Assembly: GCA_019752045.1 (NCBI GenBank)
Contig: JAIEMP010000007.1
Span: forward strand, 1-64,000
DNA length: 64,000 bases
Reading direction: 5' to 3'
DNA from: Chitinophagaceae bacterium
Lineage (GTDB): Bacteria; Bacteroidota; Bacteroidia; Chitinophagales; Chitinophagaceae
A program made the translations under genes and the position numbers. This document shows positions 7,326 to 17,009 of the stretch, one piece after another. Below the pieces are notes generated by a model that ran no database searches, was not told the origin of the DNA, and saw nothing but the letters and a program-made list of their open reading frames with translations. Positions within the stretch are counted from its first letter, which is position 1; every line of letters begins with the position of its first letter.

Positions 7326-8426
7326 TCAGTACTTCAATAAGGTTTTCAATTTCCCCCACAACTCATTATCAAAGCTGGATAGTGCAAACACAGATAAACC
7401 GGATGCATCGCCCATCCTGATCACCACAATGTTTTGAGATGGAACTACATAAATTTTCTGATCATTCTTTCCAAGCGCTGCATACATATCTGCAGGAGCA
7501 TTAGGTGTAATGCTTCCGGTAAATATGAATTGCGTTGCAGGTAACATGTGACTCTGCTTTCCATTTAACCAGGTGAGATAACCGTAAGAGTGATTAATTG
7601 ATTGTGAACTGTTGATCATGGAATTGAAATAAGCCGGATCATTTAACACAGTCGTTCCGTTCCAGCTTCCTTTATTGAGTAATAACAAACCGAATCTTGC
7701 CATATTTCTTGGCGTGCTGTAATGAATTTTTCCGTTGCCGCCATTACCGGGCAACCAGATTCCACTCATACCGATTTTGTTATACACTTTCTCAGTAGTA
7801 TATGCATTGTATGTTTTTCCTGTTGCACGTTCAACAATATCAATCACCTTGTAATAAGCTGCATTGTTATACGACCATCTTGTATTTGGTGCAGTTCTGT
7901 ATGTGAAACAGCCGGGCGCAGTACAATCTGTTCCGCTTTGATCATCTTCCACACCTGTTGTCATGCTGAGATGATGCTTTACCGTAATGGCATTTTCCTG
8001 TGCTGCTGTTAAAGAAGACCAGCCTGTACCGAGATATTGATTGGATGGATTATTGATGTTAATCAAGCCATCCTGTTGTGCAATACCCATTAAAAAAGCA
8101 CTGAGCGTTTTACCTGCAGAAGCCCAGTACCAGGGACTGTCAACTGTAAATGTTCCAAAATATTTTTCTACAGCAACACGTCCGTTTTTAAGAATGATAA
8201 AGCCTTTTGTATTTTTTGATTCAAGGTAGGTATAAAGATCGTTGAGCGATGAGGTATTCCAGTTATATAATGCAGGATCAACAGTTTCCCAATTTGAACT
8301 TCCTGTGGGTGGATAATACATCGTCGTTGGGCCTGTAGGAACAGGATTTGCGGGAGGATTTTTTTTACAGGCTTGAAATGTAATAATCAAAAGGGCTGAA
8401 GATAAAAGAATGTGAACAGGCTTCAT
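7326..8426 (-). CDS. Serine hydrolase lipoprotein (beta-lactamase family)
   Basis: A 366-residue probable lipoprotein (hydrophobic leader ending FQAC, Cys20) followed by a Pro/Thr-rich linker and a COG1680 serine hydrolase domain. Catalytic motifs are intact: S-A-G-K (Ser103, Lys106) and Y-N-N (about 187-189). It probably acts as a periplasmic esterase, amidase or DD-peptidase; the substrate is not readable. It is convergent with, and abuts, the channel-like gene. Compare the neighbouring homologue at 5937, which has lost SxxK. Confidence 0.85.
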   Translation of the reverse strand: MKPVHILLSSALLIITFQACKKNPPANPVPTGPTTMYYPPTGSSNWETVDPALYNWNTSSLNDLYTYLESKNTKGFIILKNGRVAVEKYFGTFTVDSPWYWASAGKTLSAFLMGIAQQDGLININNPSNQYLGTGWSSLTAAQENAITVKHHLSMTTGVEDDQSGTDCTAPGCFTYRTAPNTRWSYNNAAYYKVIDIVERATGKTYNAYTTEKVYNKIGMSGIWLPGNGGNGKIHYSTPRNMARFGLLLLNKGSWNGTTVLNDPAYFNSMINSSQSINHSYGYLTWLNGKQSHMLPATQFIFTGSITPNAPADMYAALGKNDQKIYVVPSQNIVVIRMGDASGLSVFALSSFDNELWGKLKTLLKY

Positions 8427-8515
8427 AAACAGTTTTTTTCGGAAGTATGGACGACTACATTCTAAAACGGTTTAACGGCTGTAATATTATATTTTTACAG
8501 CACACAGATTTTATT

Positions 8516-9451
8516 TTGCAAAACAACAGTGCTAAACATACCGCATTCATTAAACAAACTGCAGCTGAGCTGGGGTTTAACTTTTGTGGCATTGCCAAAG
8601 CAAAACGTTTGGATGAAGATGCACGCCGCCTTGAAACATGGCTCAGTAAAGGCATGCAGGGCAGCATGCAGTACATGGAAAATCATTTTGAATTAAGAGT
8701 TGATCCTGGCAAACTCGTTCCCGGTGCAAAAAGTGTAATTACATTAATGTTGAATTACTATCCTTCAACCACACAAAAAAATAAGGATGCAAAAATTTCA
8801 AAATATGCATACGGCAGAGATTATCATGAAGTGATCCGTGAAAAACTCAATGCATTGATACAATCTATGAAAGAAAACATTGGAGATATTAATGGCCGTG
8901 GATTTGTTGACAGTGCCCCGGTGCTTGAACGTGCATGGGCAACAAAAAGCGGATTGGGCTGGATTGGAAAAAACGGAAATCTCATCAGCAAACAAAACGG
9001 CTCCTTCTTTTTTATTGCTACGTTGATCTGTGATCTTGAACTGGAATATGATACGCCTTTTGCAAAAGATTATTGCGGCAGTTGCACAAGATGTATAGAT
9101 GAATGCCCAACTGATGCCATACTCCCCGGCAAAGTGATTGACGGAAGTAAATGCATTTCTTATTTCACCATTGAATTAAAAGATGCGTTGATTGATGAAC
9201 AGATGAAAGGCAAATTTGACAACTGGATGTTTGGTTGTGATACCTGCCAGGATGTGTGCCCCTGGAACCGTTTCAGCAAATCAACTGCTGAAGCAGGCTT
9301 CGCTCCTATTCCTGAAATACTGAATCTCTCCACGAAAGAATGGAATGAAATGAGTGAGGAAATGTTTAAAGAGGTCTTTAAACATTCACCGTTAAAGCGA
9401 ACAAAGTATGCAGGTATTAAACGGAATCTGAAATTTATTCTTGATCAGTAA
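8516..9451 (+). CDS. queG: Epoxyqueuosine reductase QueG
   Basis: A cobalamin-dependent iron-sulfur enzyme for the last step of queuosine synthesis in tRNA, reducing epoxyqueuosine to queuosine. Visible are the substrate/cobalamin-site region [20 protein letters not shown] and two ferredoxin clusters, [12 protein letters not shown] and [11 protein letters not shown]. An ATG at 8447 gives 23 extra residues (334 aa in all), but these lack family likeness, and a promoter-like TATATTTT (8488-8495) lies inside that extension. TTG 8516 (then [13 protein letters not shown]) matches usual QueG N-termini better. The start is therefore uncertain; the function is firm. The gene is divergent from the serine hydrolase at 7326-8426. 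Confidence 0.93.
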   Translation: MQNNSAKHTAFIKQTAAELGFNFCGIAKAKRLDEDARRLETWLSKGMQGSMQYMENHFELRVDPGKLVPGAKSVITLMLNYYPSTTQKNKDAKISKYAYGRDYHEVIREKLNALIQSMKENIGDINGRGFVDSAPVLERAWATKSGLGWIGKNGNLISKQNGSFFFIATLICDLELEYDTPFAKDYCGSCTRCIDECPTDAILPGKVIDGSKCISYFTIELKDALIDEQMKGKFDNWMFGCDTCQDVCPWNRFSKSTAEAGFAPIPEILNLSTKEWNEMSEEMFKEVFKHSPLKRTKYAGIKRNLKFILDQ

Positions 9452-9461
9452 AAGATGTCAG

Positions 9462-10049
9462 TTAAAAACGATAGCCAATTCTGAGCAGACTTCTGTTCAT
9501 GGTATATTTTAATGTTCTCTTTGTGATAACTGAATTTGTTCCGTTCCAGACAGGTTCATTATAAACTTCGGTTAAGGTTTTTGTACTGTAACCGAGCGCT
9601 GTAAAAAATCCGTTGCGCTTGTTGTTGAACAAGGTATATCCAAAACCAACATCCGTATAAACTCCATTTTTAAATACAGAAGCTTGTGGCTCACCCCATC
9701 CCCACCACACAGCACGGTTGGTTTTCTGATTATCGGTTGGCCATGCAAGATCAGACCCTGCATTTGCATAAATAAACAACTGACGGTTTCCTTTACCAAA
9801 ATATTTCTTTACGTTAGCAAATACCGGCACTGTTCTATACTTGTAATAATCAAACCCGGAGCCTGCTCCAATCATCCATCCGTTTTGTTCATACCCTGCA
9901 GTAAGCAGTAACTGACCGTTTACATGACTGTCGCCATTGAGCAAAGCAGCCTGAGATGATACGACAAAGACTCCCTTCGTTTTCGTTTGCTGCGCATTTA
10001 CAGTACACAGCGAAAAGATGCAGATGACAAACACATAGATTTTTTGCAT
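9462..10049 (-). CDS. Predicted outer-membrane beta-barrel protein
   Basis: A 195-residue protein with a signal peptide (to ...CTVNAQ), alternating hydrophobic/aromatic strands and a C-terminal phenylalanine (LRIGYRF), the usual barrel-assembly signal. It is about the size of an eight-stranded barrel. No specific family is recognised. It starts 4 nt after the stop of the LVIVD lipoprotein gene, so the two are almost certainly co-transcribed. Confidence 0.7.
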   Translation of the reverse strand: MQKIYVFVICIFSLCTVNAQQTKTKGVFVVSSQAALLNGDSHVNGQLLLTAGYEQNGWMIGAGSGFDYYKYRTVPVFANVKKYFGKGNRQLFIYANAGSDLAWPTDNQKTNRAVWWGWGEPQASVFKNGVYTDVGFGYTLFNNKRNGFFTALGYSTKTLTEVYNEPVWNGTNSVITKRTLKYTMNRSLLRIGYRF

Positions 10050-10053
10050 ACAA

Positions 10054-11310
10054 TTAATTTACAACTGAAATTTTACCAACAACACTTGCAGTTGCAGGTT
10101 GGCGATAATCAATAAAGTATAATCCATCTTTCGCTACTGTAATTGCAAGTCCGTTCATTGCAATTACATCGTAGGTTTCTATACCGCTGATTTGTTTTAT
10201 TTGTACAAGACTGTTTACATTGGTTGCATCAAAAATTTTAAGTCCGTCTTTACCATCACAGATGAGCAACAGGTTCCCGTCTTTTGAAAGTCCGGCCGGT
10301 TCCCGCAGCGGATAAGACTTTACCAGCTTTGGCAATGTTAACTGACTGATGTCAACAATATCCATTTGATTAAGAAACCCTGCACAGATACTGTTGCTGC
10401 GTAGTGTAACAAATGCAAACTGATCATCTGCAATAACAGGATCGCAAACTCTGGCATGTGCAAACTGTCCGAGTTTTGTTGGCTGATCCGGATTGGAAGC
10501 ATTGTAAATAAACATGCCTGTTTGTGAACCGATAAAAAGTTTTTCTTTATAAGGAAAAATTGTTTCAATATTTCCCTGAGGAAAATTCACCGTTTTTACA
10601 TAAGCAGGCAAAGCCGGGTTAGATGTATTAAACACTTTTAAATCATTCCAGCTAACGGTGTACAAACGCTCTCCCATTAAAGCAAACCTTGCCATAGAAC
10701 CGCCGGTACCGTTTACTACAGCTGCAGTTGTAATACCTGCAGAACGCATACTCGATAACTCCATAATGTCAAAACGGTTACGGAAAACAGACCGCTGATC
10801 CATTCTTCGTTTCACTACAGTATCAACACGAATCCAACTGGTAATAACTTTAGACGTATCTGCAATAAAACCATTGTTATATCTTCTGTGTGGAAACACG
10901 CCTTCAATAAATTGCTTTACTGTTACTTCCTGCGGATTGCTGATGTCTATTGTTACCAGATCGGTATAGCAATCGGCATACAGGTAATTTCCTCTTACAG
11001 CAAGATCAACACAACCGGGTATTGTAATAAATGATATGGTACGGGGTGCAGCAGGATTGCTGAAATCAATTACATGCACACCTCTATCCAGTTCACTTAA
11101 AAAAGCATAGTTGCCTCTGATAAAAAGTTTTCCGGGATTGCTTACAGCTATGGCAGGGCCGCTTTTAGCAGCAGCTTTTACTTCATCCCTTGTCTTGTAA
11201 ACCGGTTTAAAAAAGGTATAAGACTCTGTAACTGTATCCTTACTGCAACCCGCCACGAAGCTGATGCATGCAAAAAGGAATAAAATGCGGAAAGTGTTTT
11301 CGTATCTCAT
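10054..11310 (-). CDS. LVIVD-repeat lipoprotein
   Basis: A 418-residue lipoprotein with signal peptide and lipobox FVAGC. At least six LVIVD-type beta-propeller blades are marked by related phrases: VHVIDFSNP, LVTIDISNP, LKVFNTSNP, MFIYNASNP, MDIVDISQL and LKIFDATNV. Such propellers are surface or periplasmic scaffolds of unknown ligand. An in-frame start 24 nt further upstream (11334) adds MLTDQTLF before the signal peptide and is less likely. It sits between the sigma-factor/membrane-protein pair and a barrel gene, in a probable four-gene operon. Confidence 0.8.
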   Translation of the reverse strand: MRYENTFRILFLFACISFVAGCSKDTVTESYTFFKPVYKTRDEVKAAAKSGPAIAVSNPGKLFIRGNYAFLSELDRGVHVIDFSNPAAPRTISFITIPGCVDLAVRGNYLYADCYTDLVTIDISNPQEVTVKQFIEGVFPHRRYNNGFIADTSKVITSWIRVDTVVKRRMDQRSVFRNRFDIMELSSMRSAGITTAAVVNGTGGSMARFALMGERLYTVSWNDLKVFNTSNPALPAYVKTVNFPQGNIETIFPYKEKLFIGSQTGMFIYNASNPDQPTKLGQFAHARVCDPVIADDQFAFVTLRSNSICAGFLNQMDIVDISQLTLPKLVKSYPLREPAGLSKDGNLLLICDGKDGLKIFDATNVNSLVQIKQISGIETYDVIAMNGLAITVAKDGLYFIDYRQPATASVVGKISVVN

Positions 11311-11365
11311 AAACAGTGTTTGATCAGTTAACAACCAAACTGCTGCCGGCGTTGCATGTGTTTCA

Positions 11366-12754
11366 TTATTTTTTATTCAAACGCCATAATAACTGTATGC
11401 CCGTAAAGGAAAGATGCTGGTTTAAATCAAGTGATTTTTTCCATTGACCCGATAAGTTATACTGATATTGTATGCCAGCCTGCAAGGGATAATTTAATTT
11501 TTTCATCAGCCCCACAGAAATTCCTGTACGCAGCTGCCATTGTGAACGGTTAAACAACCTGCGATCGTAATAATAATTACCACTGGCCTGATTAAAATAA
11601 AACGCATTGGAACCAAGAAGGAAATTATAAGCAACACCTGTATTAAATTGGAAAGGGCGTTGTGCTGCTTTGTTCAGTTGTAAATGATACATAACCGGAA
11701 TCTCTATAAAATGATACCTGCTGGTATAGTTATTTGAATTACCGGATGCAGCATACCTGTTCACTGAACTTACACTCACATTATTACTGAATTGAGCTGA
11801 TGCATAGATCACACTGTCTGTTTGATGTGTAGTTGAATAGAAGCTATATGCCAGCCCGGTTGATAAAGAGGAACGTTTGCTGATTGATTTTTTCAATTGT
11901 ACTCCCGTTGAAAAACCAACTCCTGTTTTATTTGCTGATGGTTTTGCAGGAGGCGGTGCAGCAGTTCCCGGAGTTGCGTTCAATCTGTCTGCTGTAAAAG
12001 ATGACGTTTTAAATTGGCTGATATCTGAAAGTCCGCTTCTGAACACAATGGCCCATTCAGGCTTTTGCTTTTTAACAACAGGTAATTTTTTAATGGTAGC
12101 AATTGGATCTGCAGTTACTGTTGCAGTGCTATCTTTTGTACTAGGTTTTATTTCTTGCTGATGTTGTTCTTCCTTTAAAATAAGTAATGCAGTATCAGTT
12201 TTGTTTTCAATCATCTGGTTTTGCTCAATCATAACAGAAGCATCTGTTGCTTTATTTTTTACTTCAGCTACCAAAGGCTTTTCTTCTTTTTTGTTGATTG
12301 CTGTTACAGCAGTTTTGTTTGGTTGTGGTTTTGAAAGTGTGAAAAGTTTTTGCACTGGTTTTCTTGTTTTCCTTTCAACTTTAACAGGCAACGGCAGTTG
12401 CTGTTGTGCAATTGTATTCTTTGACTCATCGTTTGTTTTTACATCACCGGGCTCTGCTTTGAATGATGGTTGCCCGATGATTTCCTGCTGCTGTTCTGTT
12501 GTTACAACTGAATGTTCGTTGCTCTTTTTATCTACAATCGAAGTTTGATTCCTGTTTTGTATAAACGGATACATGAAATAAACGATCGCTCCTGTACTTA
12601 ACAGAAGCAACGGCAACCACCAGAAGATAAAACGGCGACGCCTTTTTTCTTTTCTGATCTGCAGCTCCACTTTTTGCCACACTTCAACAGATGGTTGCAG
12701 GGTAAAGCCCTCCATCTGTTTATTCATTTCAGTTTCAAAATGTTTATCCTCCAT
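11366..12754 (-). CDS. Membrane protein with barrel-like C-terminus, partner of ECF sigma factor
   Basis: A protein of about 462 residues: cytosolic N-terminus of about 43 residues, one transmembrane helix (FIFWWLPLLLLSTGAIVYFMY), a long Lys/Thr/Gln-rich periplasmic linker, and a C-terminal region of about 200 residues with beta-barrel-like strands. The gene overlaps the sigma-factor gene by 11 nt, so translation is probably coupled. That position and topology suggest an anti-sigma-like regulator, but no known anti-sigma domain is seen. An upstream ATG at 12790 would lengthen the overlap; MEDKHFETEMNKQ at 12754 is the more natural start. Confidence 0.65.
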   Translation of the reverse strand: MEDKHFETEMNKQMEGFTLQPSVEVWQKVELQIRKEKRRRRFIFWWLPLLLLSTGAIVYFMYPFIQNRNQTSIVDKKSNEHSVVTTEQQQEIIGQPSFKAEPGDVKTNDESKNTIAQQQLPLPVKVERKTRKPVQKLFTLSKPQPNKTAVTAINKKEEKPLVAEVKNKATDASVMIEQNQMIENKTDTALLILKEEQHQQEIKPSTKDSTATVTADPIATIKKLPVVKKQKPEWAIVFRSGLSDISQFKTSSFTADRLNATPGTAAPPPAKPSANKTGVGFSTGVQLKKSISKRSSLSTGLAYSFYSTTHQTDSVIYASAQFSNNVSVSSVNRYAASGNSNNYTSRYHFIEIPVMYHLQLNKAAQRPFQFNTGVAYNFLLGSNAFYFNQASGNYYYDRRLFNRSQWQLRTGISVGLMKKLNYPLQAGIQYQYNLSGQWKKSLDLNQHLSFTGIQLLWRLNKK

Positions 12755-13304
12755 ACACTTGCTTTTGGGGTTCGGTATTATACTTTTCAATCCATGAAAT
12801 CAATAAATTTCTTGCACGCATATACTGGCTGCGGCTGGTGCTCTCACTAATCCCCAGCATCTTTCCTATTTCAACATGTGAATACCCTTCAATGGCGTGC
12901 AGGTTAAACATGGTCTGGTATCCGCTTGGGAGTTGACGGATCAGTTCGGCCAGTTCTTTTGTGCGAAGTTTTATTTCAGGATTATCGTCGCTTACAGGAT
13001 GTAAGGGTTCACTTAAGAACGACATATCGTACTGATATTCTTTTTTCTTTTTGAGCCAGTTCAGTCCAGTATTCACCATAATTGTCCGTATCCATCCACC
13101 CAGCTCACCCTCAAACCGATAAGCAGGCAAACTGCGAAATACTTTTACAAAGCCTTCCTGTAAAACATCTTCTGCATCGGCCAGTGATTTTGTATAGCGA
13201 TAACAAACGCCCAACATTGATTCTGCAAAAGCATCATACAATTGTTTTTGCGCCTTTGTATTTCCACGCAGACAGTCTTTTATCAGTTGCCGTTGATCAA
13301 TCAT
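12744..13304 (-). CDS. ECF-type RNA polymerase sigma factor
   Basis: A 186-residue sigma-70-family factor. Region 2 (about 20-90) has the DAEDVLQEGFVKVFRSL motif that binds core polymerase and the -10 region. Region 4 (about 122-172) has the helix-turn-helix EGYSHVEIGKMLGISESTSR. It lacks regions 1.1 and 3, as usual for the ECF group. It is first in a probable operon with the membrane protein at 11366 and, further on, the LVIVD and barrel genes, which points to a role in envelope gene expression. Target promoters cannot be deduced here. Confidence 0.92.
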   Translation of the reverse strand: MIDQRQLIKDCLRGNTKAQKQLYDAFAESMLGVCYRYTKSLADAEDVLQEGFVKVFRSLPAYRFEGELGGWIRTIMVNTGLNWLKKKKEYQYDMSFLSEPLHPVSDDNPEIKLRTKELAELIRQLPSGYQTMFNLHAIEGYSHVEIGKMLGISESTSRSQYMRARNLLISWIEKYNTEPQKQVYGG

Positions 13305-13447
13305 TCAGTTAATTGCTAAGTTGACAACGCTGTTATTGAAAGCGTTGCTTGTAAGAAAATAATTTTCACGTCTTTTCCGGTCAGATCATTCAAAATACAG
13401 CAATAGTACCATTTCAGAAAGCAGAATTGAAGCTTATATTTACAGCA

Positions 13448-14650
13448 ATGAATAAAAATACTCAATCCCTTGTTTCCATTGCAGCAAAACCTCAACGAAG
13501 AATCATCGGGCTTATGAGTGGTACCTCGTTGGATGGACTGGATATTGCTTTGTGCAATATTTCAGGACATGGACATGATACCAATGTTGAAGTTGCTGCA
13601 TTTGAAACCATTCCTTATGATGCTGCATTTAAAGCAGCAGTAAGATCGGTGTTTTCAAAAAAGGAAGTAAACCTGGAACAGCTTTGTTTACTTAATCCAT
13701 GGATTGCCTTGCAGCATGCTGACATGATCAATTCATTTCTGAAAAACAGACATCTTACAAAAGAAGATGTAGACTTTGTTGCCAGTCATGGACAAACCAT
13801 TTATCATGCACCTAAAGCACAACATCAACAGGAACATTTTGGCAATGCTACATTGCAGATCGGCGATGGAGATCATATAGCTGTTGCAACAGGAATTATA
13901 ACTGTGAGTGATTTTCGTCAGAAACATATTGCAGCAGGCGGGGAAGGTGCACCGCTTGCCGTGTATGGCGATTACCTGATCTTTTCAAAAAAGTATGAAG
14001 ACCGCATTATGCTCAACATGGGAGGCATTGCCAACTTCACTTATTTGCCCGGGTCACTAGATACATCTGAAATCTTCAGCACCGATACCGGTCCCGGCAA
14101 TACGATGATGGATGCATTGATGCAACAGACATTCCCCGGAAAATATTATGATGAAGATGCGGCTGTTGCCCAACAGGGTACTGTAAACGAAGTTTTGTTA
14201 CGTGCATTAATGGATCATCCGTTCTTTGAACAACCATTTCCAAAAACAACAGGGCCCGAAGTGTTTAATCTGAAATATTTACAATTAGCAAAAGAAAAAA
14301 CTGGTCTTACAAATCTTTCTGTGTTTGATACAATGGCTACGCTCAATTTATTTTCAGCCTCAACCATTGCTGCGGCTATTCATAAAACAATGAAAGGTAA
14401 AACGCATGTTCATTTATATGCAAGTGGCGGTGGAATGCACAACCCATTGCTGATGCAGCACATCAAATATCTGTTGCCTGATGCATTGATTCATGAAACC
14501 GGTGAGCTGGGTATTCATCCCGATGCGAAAGAAGCGGTTTTGTTTGCTGTATTAGCCAACGAATGTATTGCTGGGGGATCAGTGCAGTTTAACAACAGGG
14601 AAAAACCTGTACCATCTGTTACAATGGGGAAGATCAGTTTTCCCTGGTAG
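13448..14650 (+). CDS. anmK: Anhydro-N-acetylmuramic acid kinase
   Basis: A 400-residue cytosolic kinase that opens and phosphorylates 1,6-anhydro-MurNAc to MurNAc-6-phosphate in peptidoglycan recycling. Signatures are GLMSGTSLDGLD near the N-terminus (ATP phosphate loop), ASHGQTIYH, DFRQKHIAAGGEGAP, MLNMGGIANFT, STDTGPGNTMMD and the C-terminal GELGIHPDAKEAVLFA. The TTG at 13427 is in frame, but a TATATTTA box (13435-13442) lies 5 nt before ATG 13448, which favours the ATG. It is convergent with the SRPBCC gene; the two stop codons are adjacent. Confidence 0.95.
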   Translation: MNKNTQSLVSIAAKPQRRIIGLMSGTSLDGLDIALCNISGHGHDTNVEVAAFETIPYDAAFKAAVRSVFSKKEVNLEQLCLLNPWIALQHADMINSFLKNRHLTKEDVDFVASHGQTIYHAPKAQHQQEHFGNATLQIGDGDHIAVATGIITVSDFRQKHIAAGGEGAPLAVYGDYLIFSKKYEDRIMLNMGGIANFTYLPGSLDTSEIFSTDTGPGNTMMDALMQQTFPGKYYDEDAAVAQQGTVNEVLLRALMDHPFFEQPFPKTTGPEVFNLKYLQLAKEKTGLTNLSVFDTMATLNLFSASTIAAAIHKTMKGKTHVHLYASGGGMHNPLLMQHIKYLLPDALIHETGELGIHPDAKEAVLFAVLANECIAGGSVQFNNREKPVPSVTMGKISFPW

Positions 14651-15205
14651 TCAGGAAGAGATGGTACTTGTTTTTGCTTCGAGGTATGTTTTCAACTGTT
14701 CAAGTCCTTCATCAAATGCAGGTCCAATGATGTGATCAACAAAAATTCCATAGAAGCGTTCCCACGGATACCATTTTAATTTGTATTCCATAAACCACTG
14801 CACTTCCGTTTCCTGTTTTACCGCACCCGATGAGCGAAGACGGAAACCACCTTCTGCATCATTCATTTCCTTTAACTGATACAGCACATAGATCACATCA
14901 GGTTCTATCTGTTGAAGTGTTAATGTACCGGAGCTTTCATATTTCAACCCTTTCCATTTAAAGAAAGAACCTGTTTGATCCGTTACAGGAGAAAGCTGAA
15001 CAATAGCACCGCTGTCGGCTGTGATCCATGGCAACCATTTGTTCCAGTTTTTTACATCGCTCAGTTCGTTGTGCACAGTTGCACTGTCTGCGGTAATAAT
15101 AATTCCTCTTGAAACTTTTACAGAAGATGGGATGAATAATCCAATGATGGTTACCACTGCAAATAATCCGATCAACACAAACAAAAACATTTTTATTAAA
15201 CGCAT
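14651..15205 (-). CDS. Membrane-anchored SRPBCC (polyketide cyclase-like) protein
   Basis: A 184-residue protein with an N-terminal transmembrane anchor (residues about 5-26) followed by a START/SRPBCC-type domain of about 150 residues, with NWNKWLPWI near its start and the usual long C-terminal helix (PAFDEGLEQLKTYLE). SRPBCC domains form a hydrophobic ligand pocket; the ligand is unknown. It is separated from the downstream ABC permease by an 85-nt low-complexity gap. Confidence 0.75.
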   Translation of the reverse strand: MRLIKMFLFVLIGLFAVVTIIGLFIPSSVKVSRGIIITADSATVHNELSDVKNWNKWLPWITADSGAIVQLSPVTDQTGSFFKWKGLKYESSGTLTLQQIEPDVIYVLYQLKEMNDAEGGFRLRSSGAVKQETEVQWFMEYKLKWYPWERFYGIFVDHIIGPAFDEGLEQLKTYLEAKTSTISS

Positions 15206-15218
15206 AATAAAATAAGCT

Positions 15219-15288
15219 TAAAGGTTATGGGTTGAAGGTTAAGGGTGCTTCCCAAATCAGACATCAGAAATCCTACATCAGAAATCGT
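15219..15288. repeat. Low-complexity intergenic tract with 14-nt tandem repeat
   Basis: A purine-rich stretch (GGTTATGGGTTGAAGGTTAA) is followed by two tandem copies of ACATCAGAAATCNT (15261-15288). The same purine-tract then CAT/TCA-rich layout appears at 17010-17090, at 62735-62772 and inside fmt. Confidence 0.5.
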
Positions 15289-15290
15289 AC

Positions 15291-16397
15291 TTATTCCCAC
15301 TTAAATACTTTTATAGCAACGGCATACACTCCTGCTCCCCACAAACCCAGTACGCCAATTTGCTTGCCGCAATCAATTAAATGACTTCCTTCAAATGCAA
15401 CAGCACGCATGGCATCGTTTAAATGTGTTAAGGGTAATACTTTGCAGATGGGTTGTAACCATTTTGGAAATGTATCAATCGAAAAAAAAGTACCTGCCAA
15501 TAAAAACTGCGGCAATGTTACAAGGTTGGCCAATGGCGGAATAGTGCTTTCGCTTTTGGCAATACCACTTACAATAAATCCAAAACCCATAAACACAATC
15601 AACCCGATTAAACTCAGCACAAGTAACTCAAGAAACGTAACAAATCCATGCACCAATGTAAAATTGAATGCAAAATGTCCAACACCAATGATCACTATTG
15701 CAGTAATGAGAGAAAACAACACACGGCTGATTCCTTCGCCAAAAACAATATAACTGCGGCGGATAGGCGTTGCAAAAAAACGTTTTAGTACAAGCGCCTG
15801 TCTCAAATTAAAAAACAGAAAAGCAACACCAAACACCGCAGCACTTAATAAAGAAAAACCCAACTGACCGGGCAAAATAAAATCAATGGTTCTGTAAATA
15901 CGGCCCGGCATCGGTGGAGGCAAATCTATACTTGCATAAGTGGGTGCGTTGGGCGCATCACTCCGGTCGAGATTTACAATTACATCTTTAATGGTTGATT
16001 GCAAAATGGCCAGCCTGTCAACACTTGCAGTTGATGTTTGAATGGATACTTTATAGAAAGGTGCCTGCCCTGTTTTGGTTGGTTGAATATCAAGAATAGC
16101 TGTTACACGACCTTTTGAGAGATCCGTTTTTAATTCAGCCTCCTCTTTCTCAATTACACGGATGGTTTTGTATTTCATCAACAGCTGATACACACGGTTT
16201 TGCTGAGATGTATCAGTTGATTTTGTAAACCCTACACGAACTGTGGGACTTCCACCACCAATAAAACCAAACACCAGAATAAAAATGAGCGGAAAACCGA
16301 AACTGAAAACAACTGCACTTGGGCTCCGGAAAATTGCACTCAAACTTGCTTTACTGATAGCCAGCATGGCTTTCCACTGGCTGTAAGATTGACTCAT
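15291..16397 (-). CDS. ABC-2-type transporter permease
   Basis: A 368-residue inner-membrane protein: one N-terminal helix (about 21-42), a large extracytoplasmic domain (about 43-175), then five helices with the ABC-2 pattern (LLPGQLGFSLLSAAVFG, RRSYIVFGEGISR, LPLTHLNDAMRAVAFEG). It would export a lipid, polymer or drug with a separate ATPase, but no ATPase gene adjoins it here. Its start is preceded at 4 nt by an exact -7 box. Confidence 0.88.
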   Translation of the reverse strand: MSQSYSQWKAMLAISKASLSAIFRSPSAVVFSFGFPLIFILVFGFIGGGSPTVRVGFTKSTDTSQQNRVYQLLMKYKTIRVIEKEEAELKTDLSKGRVTAILDIQPTKTGQAPFYKVSIQTSTASVDRLAILQSTIKDVIVNLDRSDAPNAPTYASIDLPPPMPGRIYRTIDFILPGQLGFSLLSAAVFGVAFLFFNLRQALVLKRFFATPIRRSYIVFGEGISRVLFSLITAIVIIGVGHFAFNFTLVHGFVTFLELLVLSLIGLIVFMGFGFIVSGIAKSESTIPPLANLVTLPQFLLAGTFFSIDTFPKWLQPICKVLPLTHLNDAMRAVAFEGSHLIDCGKQIGVLGLWGAGVYAVAIKVFKWE

Positions 16398-16401
16398 GCC
16401 G

Positions 16402-16409
16402 CAAAGCTA
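16402..16409 (-). promoter_or_regulatory. -7 box TAGCTTTG abutting the ABC permease start
   Basis: Read on the minus strand, TAGCTTTG ends 4 nt before the ATG (16397-16395). It is one of eight exact TAnnTTTG boxes in the window at leaderless spacing. Confidence 0.55.
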
Positions 16410-16459
16410 TTTGTTTATGTGTTTGTTTGTAAAAACTTTTTGTCCCCTACTTTTACAAC

Positions 16460-16945
16460 ATGCCGGTTCATAAAGCATTCATTTTATTGGGAAGCAATCA
16501 GGGACAACGGAAACGTTTTCTGCAAAAAGCAACGCTGCTGATTGCAGAGCAATGTGGCAGCATTGTAAAAACATCATCTGTTTATGAAACGGCTGCATGG
16601 GGTAATACAAAGCAGTCCCCATTTCTCAACCAGGCGATTATTGTACAAACAACACTTTCGCCCGATGCATTGATGCAGCAATTGTTAAAGATCGAAACTG
16701 CTTTGGGAAGAATCCGCACCATGAAATATGGCCCACGCACTATTGATCTGGATATTCTTTTTTATGATGAGTTAATTTATCATTCAACAGTTGTAACTCT
16801 TCCCCACCCTGCTATTCAGGATCGCAAATTTGTATTAATACCACTGGCGGAATTATTGTCCGGGAAAATTCATCCGGTTTATAAAAAGTCCATCGCTGTT
16901 TTGCTGCGGGAATGTGCAGATACGCTTGACGTAAAAAAAATATAA
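16460..16945 (+). CDS. folK: 2-amino-4-hydroxy-6-hydroxymethyldihydropteridine diphosphokinase
   Basis: A 161-residue enzyme transferring pyrophosphate from ATP to 6-hydroxymethyl-dihydropterin in folate synthesis. It has the N-terminal LLGSNQGQR, the family signature KYGPRTIDLDILFYDE, and LPHPAIQDRKFVLIPL. The start is supported by TACTTTTA (16448-16455), a one-mismatch -7 box 4 nt before the ATG. A deoxynucleoside kinase follows on the same strand, a pairing I know from other Bacteroidota. Confidence 0.96.
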   Translation: MPVHKAFILLGSNQGQRKRFLQKATLLIAEQCGSIVKTSSVYETAAWGNTKQSPFLNQAIIVQTTLSPDALMQQLLKIETALGRIRTMKYGPRTIDLDILFYDELIYHSTVVTLPHPAIQDRKFVLIPLAELLSGKIHPVYKKSIAVLLRECADTLDVKKI

Positions 16946-17009
16946 GAACTATTTTTCCACAAACTGTACAAATAGATTTTTGTAATTCACAGCATCACCT
17001 AATTTGCTG

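Noticed and set aside
5937-8426. The two serine hydrolases as a recent tandem duplication
   Set aside because: They are on opposite strands, share only family motifs, differ in export signal and active site, and show no DNA-level similarity.
12201-12548. 115-codon plus-strand frame with hydrophobic stretches
   Set aside because: Antisense to the Lys/Thr-rich linker of the sigma-partner membrane protein; hydrophobicity is a mirror artefact.
13427-13447. TTG start for anmK seven codons upstream
   Set aside because: A promoter-like TATATTTA lies between it and ATG 13448, and family proteins align better with the ATG.
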